NCBI RefSeq assembly: GCF_020740795.1
Contig: NC_067286.1
Coordinates: 15,442,350-15,506,349, forward strand
Source of the DNA: Apus apus
Taxonomy: Eukaryota > Chordata > Aves > Apodiformes > Apodidae
Direction of reading: 5' to 3'
DNA length: 64,000 nucleotides
Of the stretch, positions 12,801-22,961 are shown one piece after another. Each line of letters begins with the position of its first letter. The stretch's first letter is position 1. Below the pieces are notes generated by a model that saw only the letters and a program-made list of their open reading frames with translations, was not told where the DNA came from and searched no databases. The position numbers were made by a program, and so were the translations under genes.

Positions 12801-15800
12801 AGCTAAAGGTAAAGCCCATAATTTGGTTATTAATTTGGATATATACCAGTTCTCTGCTGGATTGTGTATACTGATTCTTGAGATACTTGTGATTTTCTTT
12901 TTCTGTGGGTGTTGAGGGACATTTGGTTTTATACTGTTATTTTTTTAAGAAAAAAAAAGTTCCTCTGCACAAATGTTATTGGAAACTTTTGTTGTGTGCT
13001 GCCAAAACTTCTGAAGAAACGTTGTGTGGTGTGAATGGAAGAGCTGGTCACTCTGTCACTGCCATTTCCTGTATTTGGCAGGCAGATGGTGAGGGGAATT
13101 TTCCATTGTTCTGAGAGTCTTTTCCTTGACTCTGGAAATTCCCTTTTTCTTTTTTGTTTGCTGCTGAGGAGAGCTTCTTCACACTGGAGACTTGACACAG
13201 ATGCAGCCATCAGCAGTGCCCTGCTGCTCTTGCTGTCCTGTAAGCAGGGAAAGTCACCAACTGCATTAGTGCTGCTCCTTTACTTTGGACAAGGCTGCAA
13301 GTATAAGGGTGCAAATTGTAATGCAGTTCTGGACAATGGGGAGGACTTGCCTCTATACACTTATTCTGATGTCTAGCTGACATTAAATGTATGTGCAAGG
13401 AAGGCAAGGCCTTCCACTGCTGAATGTTAATGCACCTGAAGGCTTATCTCCCTTCCTGCAGTGATTTTGGTATTGCAAACAGAAGGAAGAGGGCACAATG
13501 CTACACAGTCAAAATCTGTTAGAATTCATTTTGCCTTTCCCAGAAATAGTGAAAATCAAGCAAGTTGTGCTTTCCTTCCCTCCTGCTGCATCACTGTGTT
13601 TGGCTCCCTTCCAGCTCTTGCTAGACTGATCATATTTTCTATTTCTGTTCTCCCTTGACAGCCCTTCTTTGGCAGCAACGCAAGCATTAATCAAATCTCT
13701 GGGAAGATTAAACTGGGAGAAGAAGTGTTGGCGAGTCTCGATGGACACTGGGTAACATATGATAATTGAAGTTCCTGACAGTTTAAGTGTGTGTAGCAGC
13801 AGGGTTTGTGGGAGGGCTGGCAGCCCTTTGCAGGCTTGGAGTTGGGGCTGTGGTGGACCATGTCCTGCTTATTCCTGCCATCCCTGGGGAGTGCAGGCAA
13901 GCAGAGCTTTCCGGGCCACACCTCTCAAGGTCATTGCTTCTGTAGTCCCATTCGCCTGCAGCACAAGTAACACTTGCACTCCCAGAACCTGGCACAAAGC
14001 TGGGAACAAGGAGGAAGCCAGTGGCTCTGTATTTAGGGGTCCCAGGCTTAGGACACACACTGAATGCAGGAGACATAGTGTGTCTTGTGATTGTGAAAAT
14101 CATGAGGCTTCCTTTTGTCTTGTGTTCCCTGCTTTCCCATCCACAACAGTGTCAGGGAAGAACTTCACAACATTTTAGATTCATTATTTTCACAGCAAAC
14201 TTTTATGATAGAAGATGATTATTCTTCTGCTCATGAGATGAAGGACCGAGACATAGATTTTGTGAGGGTCTATCTGTATGGGCAGCTTAGAACAATTAGC
14301 AGAGCAGCTATCACCTTTGCATACCCAGTGTTCACAAGTCATTCAGTCAAAGGCATCCTTAAGCCAAAATCCAGCAAGAATAAAGTTGCATGCTGAAAAA
14401 TGTAGTCTAGAGGTTTGACTGGAAACTCCTGGTAAGTGAGGCAAATGCAGTGAGCCCTGGCTTTGGGCTGGACACTTAGGTGTTTATCTCAACTACATTT
14501 AGACATCTACATCTACATTATAGCTGACCTATACTCCCTTTCCAGTCCACAGGAGCTGTCATTTCTGAGACAAGATTTGTCTCATCCTAGAGAAGGTATT
14601 TAAACTAGATCAGGTGAAATGTGCCTGGCTAAAGCTATTTCTATAGTAAGGTCCTAACCGCTGTGTAGCCTTCAGTACTGGACTTCTCCCCTCAGGCAGT
14701 CTTGTCTTTGTACGTTAAAAGCCAATGACCATTTTGAAATTGGGACTTTTGTCCTTTCTGGGTATATACAAGGAGATTTGCTCCCTGTGCCCGAGTAGTT
14801 TTTCTGTTCTGAGCTCCCTTTCCTGCAGGTTGAGCCTTGGCAGTTGGAGTTATGCTGGTCTGTGGAGTACCTTGTCTGCAGTGGGTCCTGAGAACACCCT
14901 CCATAAAAGTGTGTCCTCGAGTGGCTCCCCTGGGCTGCTGAGCTACATGGTTGTGTGTGCTCAGCTTCCAGCCTTCTGTATTGGAGTTGTTACCAGCCTG
15001 AAAATAATTTATTCCTCCCTTGCTCTTTGTGCTGGTTGTTTGTGGTGCACAAAATTAGAATGATGGATAAAAGAAGTTAAACGGCTTTGAAAGGGTGGCT
15101 CCATCAGCTGCCATTTGGAGTTGCATGCTGTGAATACAGTAGCTACTGTGCAGGCAGGGACTTCGTTTGTTCTGCCTCCCCACTGGGATATTGACCTGCT
15201 GTCCTGAGCTCTGCAGGCTCTTCTCTGGCACCATCCAGTTTTCTGACAGAAAGCCTTGCAGCTGGAAAGCTAATTCTCTGCCTGAGAACCTGAAAACCCA
15301 CCTGAATAAAGAAGGAAAGCAAATCTCAATGCTTCTCAGTGCCAGGATCAAAGCAGCAGCAGAGGGCTTGCATATATGCCCCTTGGAGATCCACGCAGGG
15401 ATGTTTGACAATGTCTGCCTGCCTCCTCCTAGCCACAGCGAGGAGGCTCTTGGAGACCTAAGATCTCTCCTGGAGCTGGCACCTCAGGACACGGCAGAGG
15501 AAGTCCTGAGGTGTACTTTGAGGATGGATGAGAGTCCCTCAGGGTTGAAGGAGTTTCACAGCTGAAGATGAGGGAAATGGACTTTGAGACATGCATTGAG
15601 GCACCATGGCAGGGCAAGAAATGCAGCAGCTAGGATGCAAAGAAATTAGGCAGCAGCAGACAAAACCAGTAACCATGACCTAAATAAGGTTTGCTTGATA
15701 TTCATATCATGTCCAGGCAGCTGAATGGCACCAGTGCACATGCTGTTCAGTAGCTGCAATCATCTGATTCATTCCACCTGCAGTCAGCGTTGTGCTGTTC

Positions 15801-18800
15801 ACTATATGCTTTGTCAACTGCCCCTTCTAGCTCTGTGGGCACTGCTGTGTCTGTGAGCAAGGCTGGGAAGCAGCTTCCTTAAGCAGGGATGCAGCAATAT
15901 TGTCTAGCCAGCCTCAGATCAGAGAAGTGCTGCTTAATAGTTGGTTGCCAAGTAAATTGGCACAGAATAAAGATGAAAGATTTGTGGTATTCTGAAGTGC
16001 TAAATTAAAATTAGGAGCAATAATAGACAAACTCGGCTAAACTGACCAAAAAAATGTCTAAGAGTATCTCAGCTTCATCTCTTCTTTCTAGAGAGAATTG
16101 TATTTCAGTAAACTCTGCGTGAGATTTCAGCAGTGAGGAATAGAATAAAAAATGGAAAAGGAATTAGGGATCTTGTTTATATTTGCTGGGTGTATCTGGG
16201 AGGAACAGTGTGGAAGGAGCATCTTAGGGCTTCTGTGGGTACCCTTGTCTAGTGACAAGACTAACAAAACGGACCAGGTCCCTTTCTAATTCTCTGATTA
16301 ATTCAGCCAGTGTTTCAGGGAATGCCTCACTGTATTCATTTTAGAAACTTTCAGGAAGTATTCAGTGAGATTTAATGGGATAGAGGAGGAAAGAAGCCTT
16401 CTAACCAAGCCCTATCCCTGATCATCATCGGAAGCAGCTTCCATTTGTCAGGAGTATTTTCTGCCTTGTGTTTCTGATTGCCATTAACCTTTTCACTTAA
16501 TTTTCCTTCTCAGGATGGGGAAGTACATATAAATGAATTGAAAAATGGGAATGTGGAAATATTCTGGAACCCAACCAGTGAAGTACGAAGGCAGAGACTG
16601 AAGCGCCATATTGTGCTGTTTGAGGAGCAGACAGACTTTGAGTCAGAGAGGTAAGGAGCTCTGGGAACATCTTGCTGCTGCTTCCGTGCTTAAAGTGGAG
16701 CTCTGATCAGAAGGCTCCCATTCTTCAGTACAGCCTTGGAAAAGCAGCAACTTGCTTTGCCTGCACTTATTACCGAAGCATTTACCTGTTTTTTTTCCAG
16801 TCTATTAACTCTGGAGCATTTTCATGAAGTATAGCTCTGAAATCACCAGGGAGCTGAGGTGAGAAATGGCGGAGGCTACATTTTGTCTGCTAAAATAACA
16901 ACTCTCCCTGGACTCCAGAGATCAGGAACAGAATCGTAGGAACATTTTATGGAAAGGCAAGAAGCCAAATCTGAGGTCAGATGTCTTGTTAAGAAGGGTT
17001 GTTTAAACCACAGGCTCTTAAACTAGATGCAGGAATCATGTGGGAAGTCCTGGCATGAGCAGAGTAGTAGTTTGAACCACATAAGAGGATTTTATGAGAG
17101 GACGTAATTAAACAGATGTTTAGCCCTGCCTCATAATCTCAGCTGAGATCTCCAGTGAAGTCCACACTGGGATTTTTTTAGGGTAATCCAGATTACCTAA
17201 AAATATAGTCCTGGCACATGACTTAGAACACTGAAGGAATGACTGCCTGATGGAATGAGCATCCCTGAGCCAATTTTTAAGCAAGAGCAGCTCGAGCAAC
17301 ATTGTGTAGCGCTGGCTTCAAACCAACTACTCCTGTAATCTCACCAGTATGGTTAGCCAGTACCAGCTAACATCCCAAAACAGTACATGCAGTTTGCTGC
17401 CTGACTCTGGATTACATTGGCCACTTCCCCCGGGCATTGAATTTTGGTGTTCCATCACACTAAAAAGGTTCTCCTTTTTATGGGTAAAGAAAGGGATTGT
17501 ATGAAAAAACCCCAAACAAACACATGAACATTTAGTTTGTTCTGGACAGCAGTGGGCGTTATGGGCAGTAAAGTCTGTTTTTGTAATTCACAGTTGTGCA
17601 ATTGCTGTAGTCACAGAGCAGAGCACATTTCTCTATTAATCTTCTGAAGAAGATTGTTTAAAGGCAAAATCTCAGTCTTGCGAAGAATCTCCATTTCTTT
17701 GTTTACCAGGGTACTGCCAGAGCTGCCCTTTGCTACATCAAAGATTAATAATGATACATGCATCCAGGGGAAGGAGGCAAAAGGAGAAATTCTGGAGATC
17801 CCTAACAGACATTCACCCGAGCTCCTTATTATGCTGACAGTTGCATGAATATATTACAATCTAATCCAGGTTATGTTATGTCTGAATTGCCTCATTTCCT
17901 GCAGTGCTGAAATCACCTATTTTCAAAAACGCTGGAGAGTCCCTGAAGCTCCTGCTATTATGCAGCTCACCATGGAGGGTCTTGTTGTCTGACACGTGCA
18001 GCTCTTGATGGAGTAATTTGCCCTTGTCAAGCAATTTTGCCCATGTCTCTCTCAGGTTCTTAGAATTAGAAGACTCACTGTTCACACCACTGCATTCCTT
18101 AGGACTGACTCTATACACCACCACAGTATTTTCTTAGGCTGTTGTTTTCAGTTCTCCCTCCCCCACCCCCATCACTTTGAGTATGAATTGAGTTTCCTTC
18201 TTTTGTTTCTGGGAGAAAAGATTCATACACCGGAAAATGGGAGCGACATGAAAAAAAGGACAGGAAAGTGTCCTCTGCCTTCAGTTAATCATCTAAGAGG
18301 CTGCTTTTTTGCAAGTGTTGTGTTAATGTATGGTGATTGAAATATAATTAAAGCATCAGTATCCCTTTTAAATTGAGAGCTTCCCAGCAAACTCCAAATT
18401 AAATGCACGAATGTAATCTTCTGGAAGACTGGTGTTTCATGGAGCTGGGACTAGTGGAACAGTCTGGATCTCCAGTGCCTACTCTAACCACTAAACCACC
18501 CCATAATGTTTTGGGAGGCCTAGTTCCTAATCTCAGAAGTATTACCAACCTGAAATGAAGATTAGAGTCCTCTGATTAGAGGAACTGTGGAGAGGCCTAT
18601 CTTATCTTGGCTATATTTTAAAAAAAAAAGGAATTATTTTTCTCTGCCTCCAGGCAGAGGCTCAGTGGGAGGTCATATGACAGATCACGTATCTTTTGGC
18701 AGCTGAAAACAAGTGTGAGTGAAAGCGTGTTCATGCTTGCAGTTTGTGATCACAAGTACATGTCTGTTTCTTGCATATTGAATCAGCTTCCTACAGATCT

Positions 18801-21800
18801 GGCTGTTACTCCTATGTGGAAGTACAACATGGCATATAGAGCTGCAAGCCTTGCACATTAATTCACTTTCCAGTGCTTCTCAATACAAAGCATTTGTTTC
18901 AGGGATAGACATTAACACAAAGGCTGCTAAACAGAAATGACTAAAAGGCAAAGAAGATAACAGATTCTCCATTATACATCAGTCACCTCTAAAGAGGCTA
19001 CTGACCTCAATGAATTGAGCGTAACTGTCTTATAACTCACACGGACCACACTGACAATTATAATGAATGTTGTAGGTGATGTTATCTAAGGGAACATTCC
19101 CCTGTTCTCCAGTAAATCATTGTATACAGCATTCAATGTTGCCATTCTCACAGTGTTCCTTTAATTTATGAGCCAAAAATGAGGCTGAGCCATCCTGTTG
19201 TAGTTCCTCTGGAGTATCAACAGACCAGAAAAGTGTCTGCTCTAAGGTTCCAGCTGGCAAAATGCATTGTTGGTTTTAAGGTGGTTTAACTTGCTTCGCT
19301 GTTTGTTTTTAGGCTTTGGCAGCATGTTACCAGTGCAATAAACAAAGGTGATCAACACAAGGCAACACAGGAAAAATTTGTTCTGGAAGAGGAGCAGAGA
19401 AATGCTGCCCGGGAGCGGAGAGAGAACGGCACAGAATGGAAACCCCTGCTCTTCCAGCATGATGCCACCACTAACGAGTGGCGCTACAAATACGAGGAGT
19501 GAGTGGGGCGGTGGGGTTAGGAACAGACCTAGCTGCTTGGGTCCCCAGCAACACAAGCAAGGTTGCAGACCTGTAATTTGGGTCCTGCCATTCCCCAAAC
19601 TATACCCTGGGCATCCTCTTTTTGAGCTCCATGTCATTATTAGAATGCATATTCCTCATACTAATTGGGAATAGCTGGAAATGAGGGCTTAGCAATGTAA
19701 AATCTGCTGTGCCATTGGTACAAATCTCTATTTGCTGCAACCGAGTGTGGAATCACTTAGCAGAGATTTTCTGCAGCATGCAAGAAAAGTTGACAACCCT
19801 GCTGTCCCCCCTTGGCAAGAAGGGTAAAGCTCCTGGAGACTTAAACCAACTCATTTATTGAGAGAGAAGTATCTGTTACTCCTCATACTGCATCTGTGGA
19901 AACTCTGATTACTGCCTGCCCAAATGCATATGGAATTAGTGTATTGCTCTTAACACACCTGGTGTGGGATTCCTACTTTTCTGATGTTTTTTCCTTTGGT
20001 CTCAAAAGTTTAAGACCTTGGGATCCTTTGAATGACATTGCCCAATTTGAGAAGAATGGGATACTTCAGACCATGGAACAACACTTATCCACAAGGATGT
20101 CAAACCACAAGACAACATGCATCAACAATCAAATTACACGGCACAAGGTAAAAAGCCTCTTTTGAGGAATAGAATATTCTTTATGATTGTTTAGATATTC
20201 AGCCCTTTCCTGCAGCATTTTCATGTAAGCACAGCATAGACTGAAAGATTTGGTTTGGAGTAAATACAGTGCATTACCCTAGACCTGCAATATTATACCA
20301 TTGTTAACTCCAAATAATTATGATTCTTGGTTGACATATCCTATCCATTTTGTCATTTGTCTTCCAGTGTTGGTGACAGTGACTCTTGTACTTTGGTTTT
20401 GCACATGGCTGAGATGAACTTCATTGTGTGGTGTTTCCAAAGCAGAAAACTGCCCATAGTGAGGGTGTGAGCAAGGTTTTGGAGTGCACAAATGACATAC
20501 TGCAGCTTCAGTTTCAGTCTTTGCCATCTGCCTTTATCACTTCCTCTTAGACAAAACAAAAAACTCTCTCCATCCTTTCTCTTTAAACAAGGATGATGCA
20601 TTCTCATTTAATTTCATTAATCTTTGGAGTAATATATGCTTTGTAAATGTAGAACTGCTGAACTAGCTAGATATAACCTATATTGCACTGAGGAACTTGT
20701 ATCTTAATATGAACACAGACTTTTGTTTTTTAATACCTCAAATCTGAGTGTCTCTGAACCTATGGAAGAGTTGAGGGTTTGTACCTGCTTTTTGGACCCT
20801 CCAGTGAGAAGTGTTTGAATCAATGGATTTGGTTTGCCCATTCAGGAAGTAGGGAGAAACTTTCAAAGTGCATCTAGAAATTACATATAAAAGTTCTGTG
20901 ATGTTTAAATTTCTCAGGCTCCTTCTGAAAAATCTTCCTCAGGAAATTTTCTTCTAAATTGTTCTTCTTTTTATCCATTCTCTTATGTAGCTGGTTGGTG
21001 GGTATGCAACTCAGCAAAATAACTATAAAATTCATCACTAGTATGTGTCAAAGCTACAACAAAAATAATTTGGATGATGTCTTAAGGGTGTTATCATTTG
21101 AGGAAATGCTGCTGTACAAGGCATGTGCGTAATATCCTTAAATAGCTGCCAGGAGTGCAACTACTAGGAGTTGCTGAGAAAGCAAGCAAACCTTGCCATC
21201 TCACAGATATTCCCCAGCACCCTGGGTTATTTTGTTTGAAGCCAAACACAAAAGTCTTCAATTTGACGATGACCGAGTCTCTGTTGATCCCGCTTTTGTT
21301 CAGAGGTCTGCCAAGGACTGCAGGCGCCGCAAGGCCAGTGATCAGCCATCCAACCACAGCCAGAACACAGAGAGCAGCTGTTCCACGCCCGAGTCGATGC
21401 AGGGGCTCTCAGATGATGATGGCAAGTATTTGGGTATCCCTGGGTCAGGCTTTAATAGTCTTCCTTCAGTACCTGATCCCTTGAGGCAGCCCTACTTAAT
21501 ACCATGGGCCCATAGCCCACAGGAAGACACAGAGAATGTTCTGCATTTCTATCCTCTGTACATACTTATGCTTCTCTTTCTGCTTTACACTATCCGTGCC
21601 AACAAGGACTTCCTAATACCTGGCACAAACATGTTGGAAAAAAGCCACTAACATTCTGGCCAACGGGTACAAAACGGGCTTAATTTCTCAGTTCCTTTTC
21701 TCAGCTTTTGTTGGAGGTGACCCGGAAGGTTTCGGAGATGGGAGCAGGTGTAAGCACTCCATTCACCTTCCCTCAGTCAGGGAGAATGCTGCAAGAATTG

Positions 21801-22961
21801 TTTCCTGAGGGCCAAGAAGGGGGCCCCGGCCAGTGTTGCAGGACACATTCCATTGAGCTGTGCTTTTGGAGTGGAGACTCTGTGTCCTGTCTCCTTCTCC
21901 CCGTGTTGCCTCCTGAGAGTGTCTACCTGACTCTGACAGTTTGGTTACAGCCAGGCACTTGATGGGTGAACCTGGTTTGTGTTTCATCACCACCACCAGA
22001 GATGGAGATGCAAAACATAATGTCCTTCAATGCTTTGCTGCAGGGTTTGAAAGTCTGTGTGCTCAGTGTGGGAAAGAAATGAATCACCTGAAGGAAATTC
22101 ATTCAGCCGTCTTATCCCTACAGAGAGCCCAGCAGGACATACACAGGTAACCATTTTCTCTCAACAAATAAATGATCTTAAGGGCTAAAAATAACCTGTG
22201 GCATTTAATTCCTCCACTGTGGCCTTTGGAGCCTCCTTATCAACTGCAGGGATGAAATTAACAACTGTTTCAATAGGTAACCTATTAACACACCAGAAAG
22301 GCAAAGTCACCCCCTACCTGAAACAGTGAGGAAATACCTTCCTCTTAAGATTCCTTATAGGGCAGAAAATGTCACCTCAGCACCATAAGCGTTTCTTTGC
22401 ACTCCCGCTGCAGAACAGCTGCAGAAGTTGGAAGGGGCTGGGCCAGGTCCTGGCTATAAGTAAATTTCTTCTAGGCAAGAAGGTGTGGGGTCTCCCTCCT
22501 TATCAAGTATGTTATGAATTTGCTGTTTGGTGTAGAGATGTATTTGGGAAGGTTAGGGCATAGGTTTATGACTGGGTGCTGGATGAAGGAATTTCTTGGG
22601 GTTTGTGCCCTTACACCTCATGCTAACCAGCATGCTCTATCTGATCCAGCAGCAGCTGAAAGCCCTTATCTTTTTTCCTTTAAAAGAGAGGAGGTGAAGT
22701 CTGCAGAGCACAGGGCTATCTCTGAAGTACAGGGATCTCTTTCAGTGTGGAAGCTCTGAGTATGTGCAGGTGTGAATGCACACCTCCCTCTGCCACACCA
22801 ATAAACATCCTGCTTTCTTTTCCAGAAACCTCAGTGCTCTGAACAAAAAGTCCTTCCACAGGAAGGTCTCTTCTGAAAACTTCCTCCTGGACTCTCGCTT
22901 TTGGTTTCTCCTCTTCATCTTTCTGATGTGTCAACTATTCATCAATTATGTCTTCAAATAA
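3612..22961 (+). CDS. OSBPL5: OSBPL5 (ORP5), oxysterol-binding-protein-related protein 5, 3' part of gene, 14 coding exons
   Basis: ORP5 is an ER-anchored lipid-transfer protein. It exchanges phosphatidylserine for PI4P at ER-plasma-membrane contacts (family knowledge). Exons: 3612-3831, 5876-6060, 7456-7537, 8170-8268, 9255-9351, 10184-10282, 11539-11636, 13662-13751, 16514-16650, 19313-19498, 20009-20147, 21304-21421 (or 21433), 22044-22146, 22826-22961. Phases join without a break and give about 595 residues, against roughly 880 for the whole mammalian protein. The N-terminus and PH domain are therefore missing upstream. Visible in order are an acidic Ser/Glu-rich linker, the ORD lid segment (LRPGMDLSRVVLPTF), KKPYNPILGE, the ORP fingerprint EQVSHHPP across an exon junction, and a C-terminal hydrophobic tail before TAA. 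Similarity to mammalian ORP5 is recalled rather than computed, but it is strong across every exon and separates this gene from OSBPL8. Confidence 0.96.
5876..6060 (+). CDS. OSBPL5: OSBPL5 exon b (ORD lid and N-terminal part)
   Basis: Acceptor CATAG, donor CCCA|gtaagc. It encodes ETVSEENKSLMW, then the ORD lid (LRPGMDLSRVVLPTF) and EPRSFLNKLSDYYYHADLLS. The lid closes over bound lipid in ORP proteins. It ends two bases into a Gln codon. Confidence 0.96.
6915..6970 (+). mobile_element. CR1 LINE 3'-tail fragment
   Basis: The sequence around GGGTTGGACAAGATAACCTT followed by ATCATTGCAACCTGAATTATGA resembles the degenerate 3' end of avian CR1 (GGTTGGAC…GATGACC…CCAACC…ATTCTATGA). It is short and eroded. 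Confidence 0.5.
7456..7537 (+). CDS. OSBPL5: OSBPL5 exon c
   Basis: Acceptor TGCAG, donor AAAG|gtaaaa. It encodes VLEDDPYSRMKQVLRWYLSG and then FYKKPK, part of the ORD helix-rich region. It completes the split codon from the previous exon and ends in phase 0. Confidence 0.95.
7760..7795. repeat. 18-bp tandem duplication
   Basis: GTCATCAATAAGTAATAT at 7760-7777 is followed directly by GTCATCAATAAGTAACAT at 7778-7795, with one mismatch. It lies in an OSBPL5 intron. Confidence 0.85.
8170..8268 (+). CDS. OSBPL5: OSBPL5 exon d (KPYNPILGE, start of ORP fingerprint)
   Basis: Acceptor TTTTCAG, donor GCAG|gtaagc, 99 bases, phase 0 at both ends. It encodes GIKKPYNPILGETFRCCWFH, which contains the Lys/Asn/Glu region contacting PI4P in ORPs. 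It ends with AEQ, the start of the EQVSHHPP fingerprint. Confidence 0.97.
9255..9351 (+). CDS. OSBPL5: OSBPL5 exon e (HH of fingerprint)
   Basis: Acceptor CTCCTAG, donor TATG|gtaagg. It starts VSHHPPVSAFHVSNRKDGF. The paired histidines bind the PI4P headgroup phosphate in ORD structures (family knowledge). It ends one base into a Gly codon. Confidence 0.97.
9554..9574. repeat. (AAAT)n microsatellite
   Basis: About five AAAT units lie in the OSBPL5 intron after exon e. Confidence 0.85.
10184..10282 (+). CDS. OSBPL5: OSBPL5 exon f (ORD beta-barrel)
   Basis: Acceptor TTCTAG, donor AAAG|gtaagt. It encodes GNSLSALLDGKAKLMFLNRG and then EDYIITMPYAHCK. Phase 1 to phase 1; the reading joins both neighbours. 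Confidence 0.96.
11539..11636 (+). CDS. OSBPL5: OSBPL5 exon g (ORD beta-barrel)
   Basis: Acceptor ATTTTCAG, donor AAAG|gtaaga. It encodes GTMTMELGGKVTIDCEKTNH and ends EFKLK in phase 0. The frame also stays open upstream through the intron for about 300 bases. I treat that as chance. Confidence 0.95.
13662..13751 (+). CDS. OSBPL5: OSBPL5 exon h
   Basis: Acceptor CTTGACAG, donor CTGG|gtaaca, 90 bases, phase 0 at both ends. It encodes PFFGSNASINQISGKIKLGE and EEVLASLDGHW, as in the ORD of ORP5. Confidence 0.95.
16514..16650 (+). CDS. OSBPL5: OSBPL5 exon i
   Basis: Acceptor CTTCTCAG, donor AGAG|gtaagg. It encodes DGEVHINELKNGNVEIFWNP and then SEVRRQRLKRH and EEQTDFESE. It ends two bases into an Arg codon. 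Confidence 0.95.
19313..19498 (+). CDS. OSBPL5: OSBPL5 exon j (charged helix at ORD end)
   Basis: Acceptor TTTTTAG, donor GAGGA|gtgagt. It encodes LWQHVTSAINKGDQHKATQE, a run rich in Glu and Arg, and EWRYKYE. This matches the conserved end of ORD domains (E-S-xR-LW…GDQ…A…K). Confidence 0.96.
20009..20147 (+). CDS. OSBPL5: OSBPL5 exon k
   Basis: Acceptor CAAAAG, donor CAAG|gtaaaa. It encodes LRPWDPLNDIAQFEKNGILQ and then a variable His/Thr/Asn-rich segment. It completes the Asp codon split with exon j and ends in phase 0. Confidence 0.94.
21304..21421 (+). CDS. OSBPL5: OSBPL5 exon l (variable linker before membrane anchor); probable GC donor
   Basis: Acceptor GCTTTTGTTCAG at 21303. It encodes CRRRKASDQPSNHSQNTESS and then STPESMQGLSDDD, close to the human C-terminal linker. 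The end is uncertain. ATG|gcaagt after 21421 is a GC-type donor. TTGG|gtatcc after 21433 would add four codons. Both join exon m in frame. A third GT at 21426 would shift the frame. Confidence 0.85.
22044..22146 (+). CDS. OSBPL5: OSBPL5 exon m
   Basis: Acceptor GCTGCAG, donor ACAG|gtaacc. It encodes FESLCAQCGKEMNHLKEIHS and then AVLSLQRAQQDIH, a short helical segment ahead of the membrane anchor. Two Cys-x2-Cys residues resemble the CPRC of the human protein. Confidence 0.93.
22826..22961 (+). CDS. OSBPL5: OSBPL5 last coding exon (ER tail anchor and stop)
   Basis: Acceptor TTTTCCAG. It encodes a basic/polar lead, then the hydrophobic span FWFLLFIFLMCQLFINYVF, and ends in Lys plus TAA at 22959-22961. 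This C-terminal helix anchors ORP5 in the ER membrane (family knowledge). Confidence 0.96.

Larger units (their letters stand above)
3832..21303 (+). other. OSBPL5 introns: no further genes seen
   Basis: Introns over 300 bases are 3832-5875, 6061-7455, 7538-8169, 8269-9254, 9352-10183, 10283-11538, 11637-13661, 13752-16513, 16651-19312, 19499-20008 and 20148-21303. Two more (21422-22043, 22147-22825) follow downstream. Apart from the short repeats listed separately I see only unique intronic sequence. Open frames inside them (for example 15167-15565 and 13759-14178) lack family resemblance and I read them as chance. Confidence 0.75.

Noticed and set aside
15167-15565. 132-codon plus-strand frame in an OSBPL5 intron
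   Set aside because: No recognisable domain, and including it as an exon would break the conserved junction GHW|DGEV.
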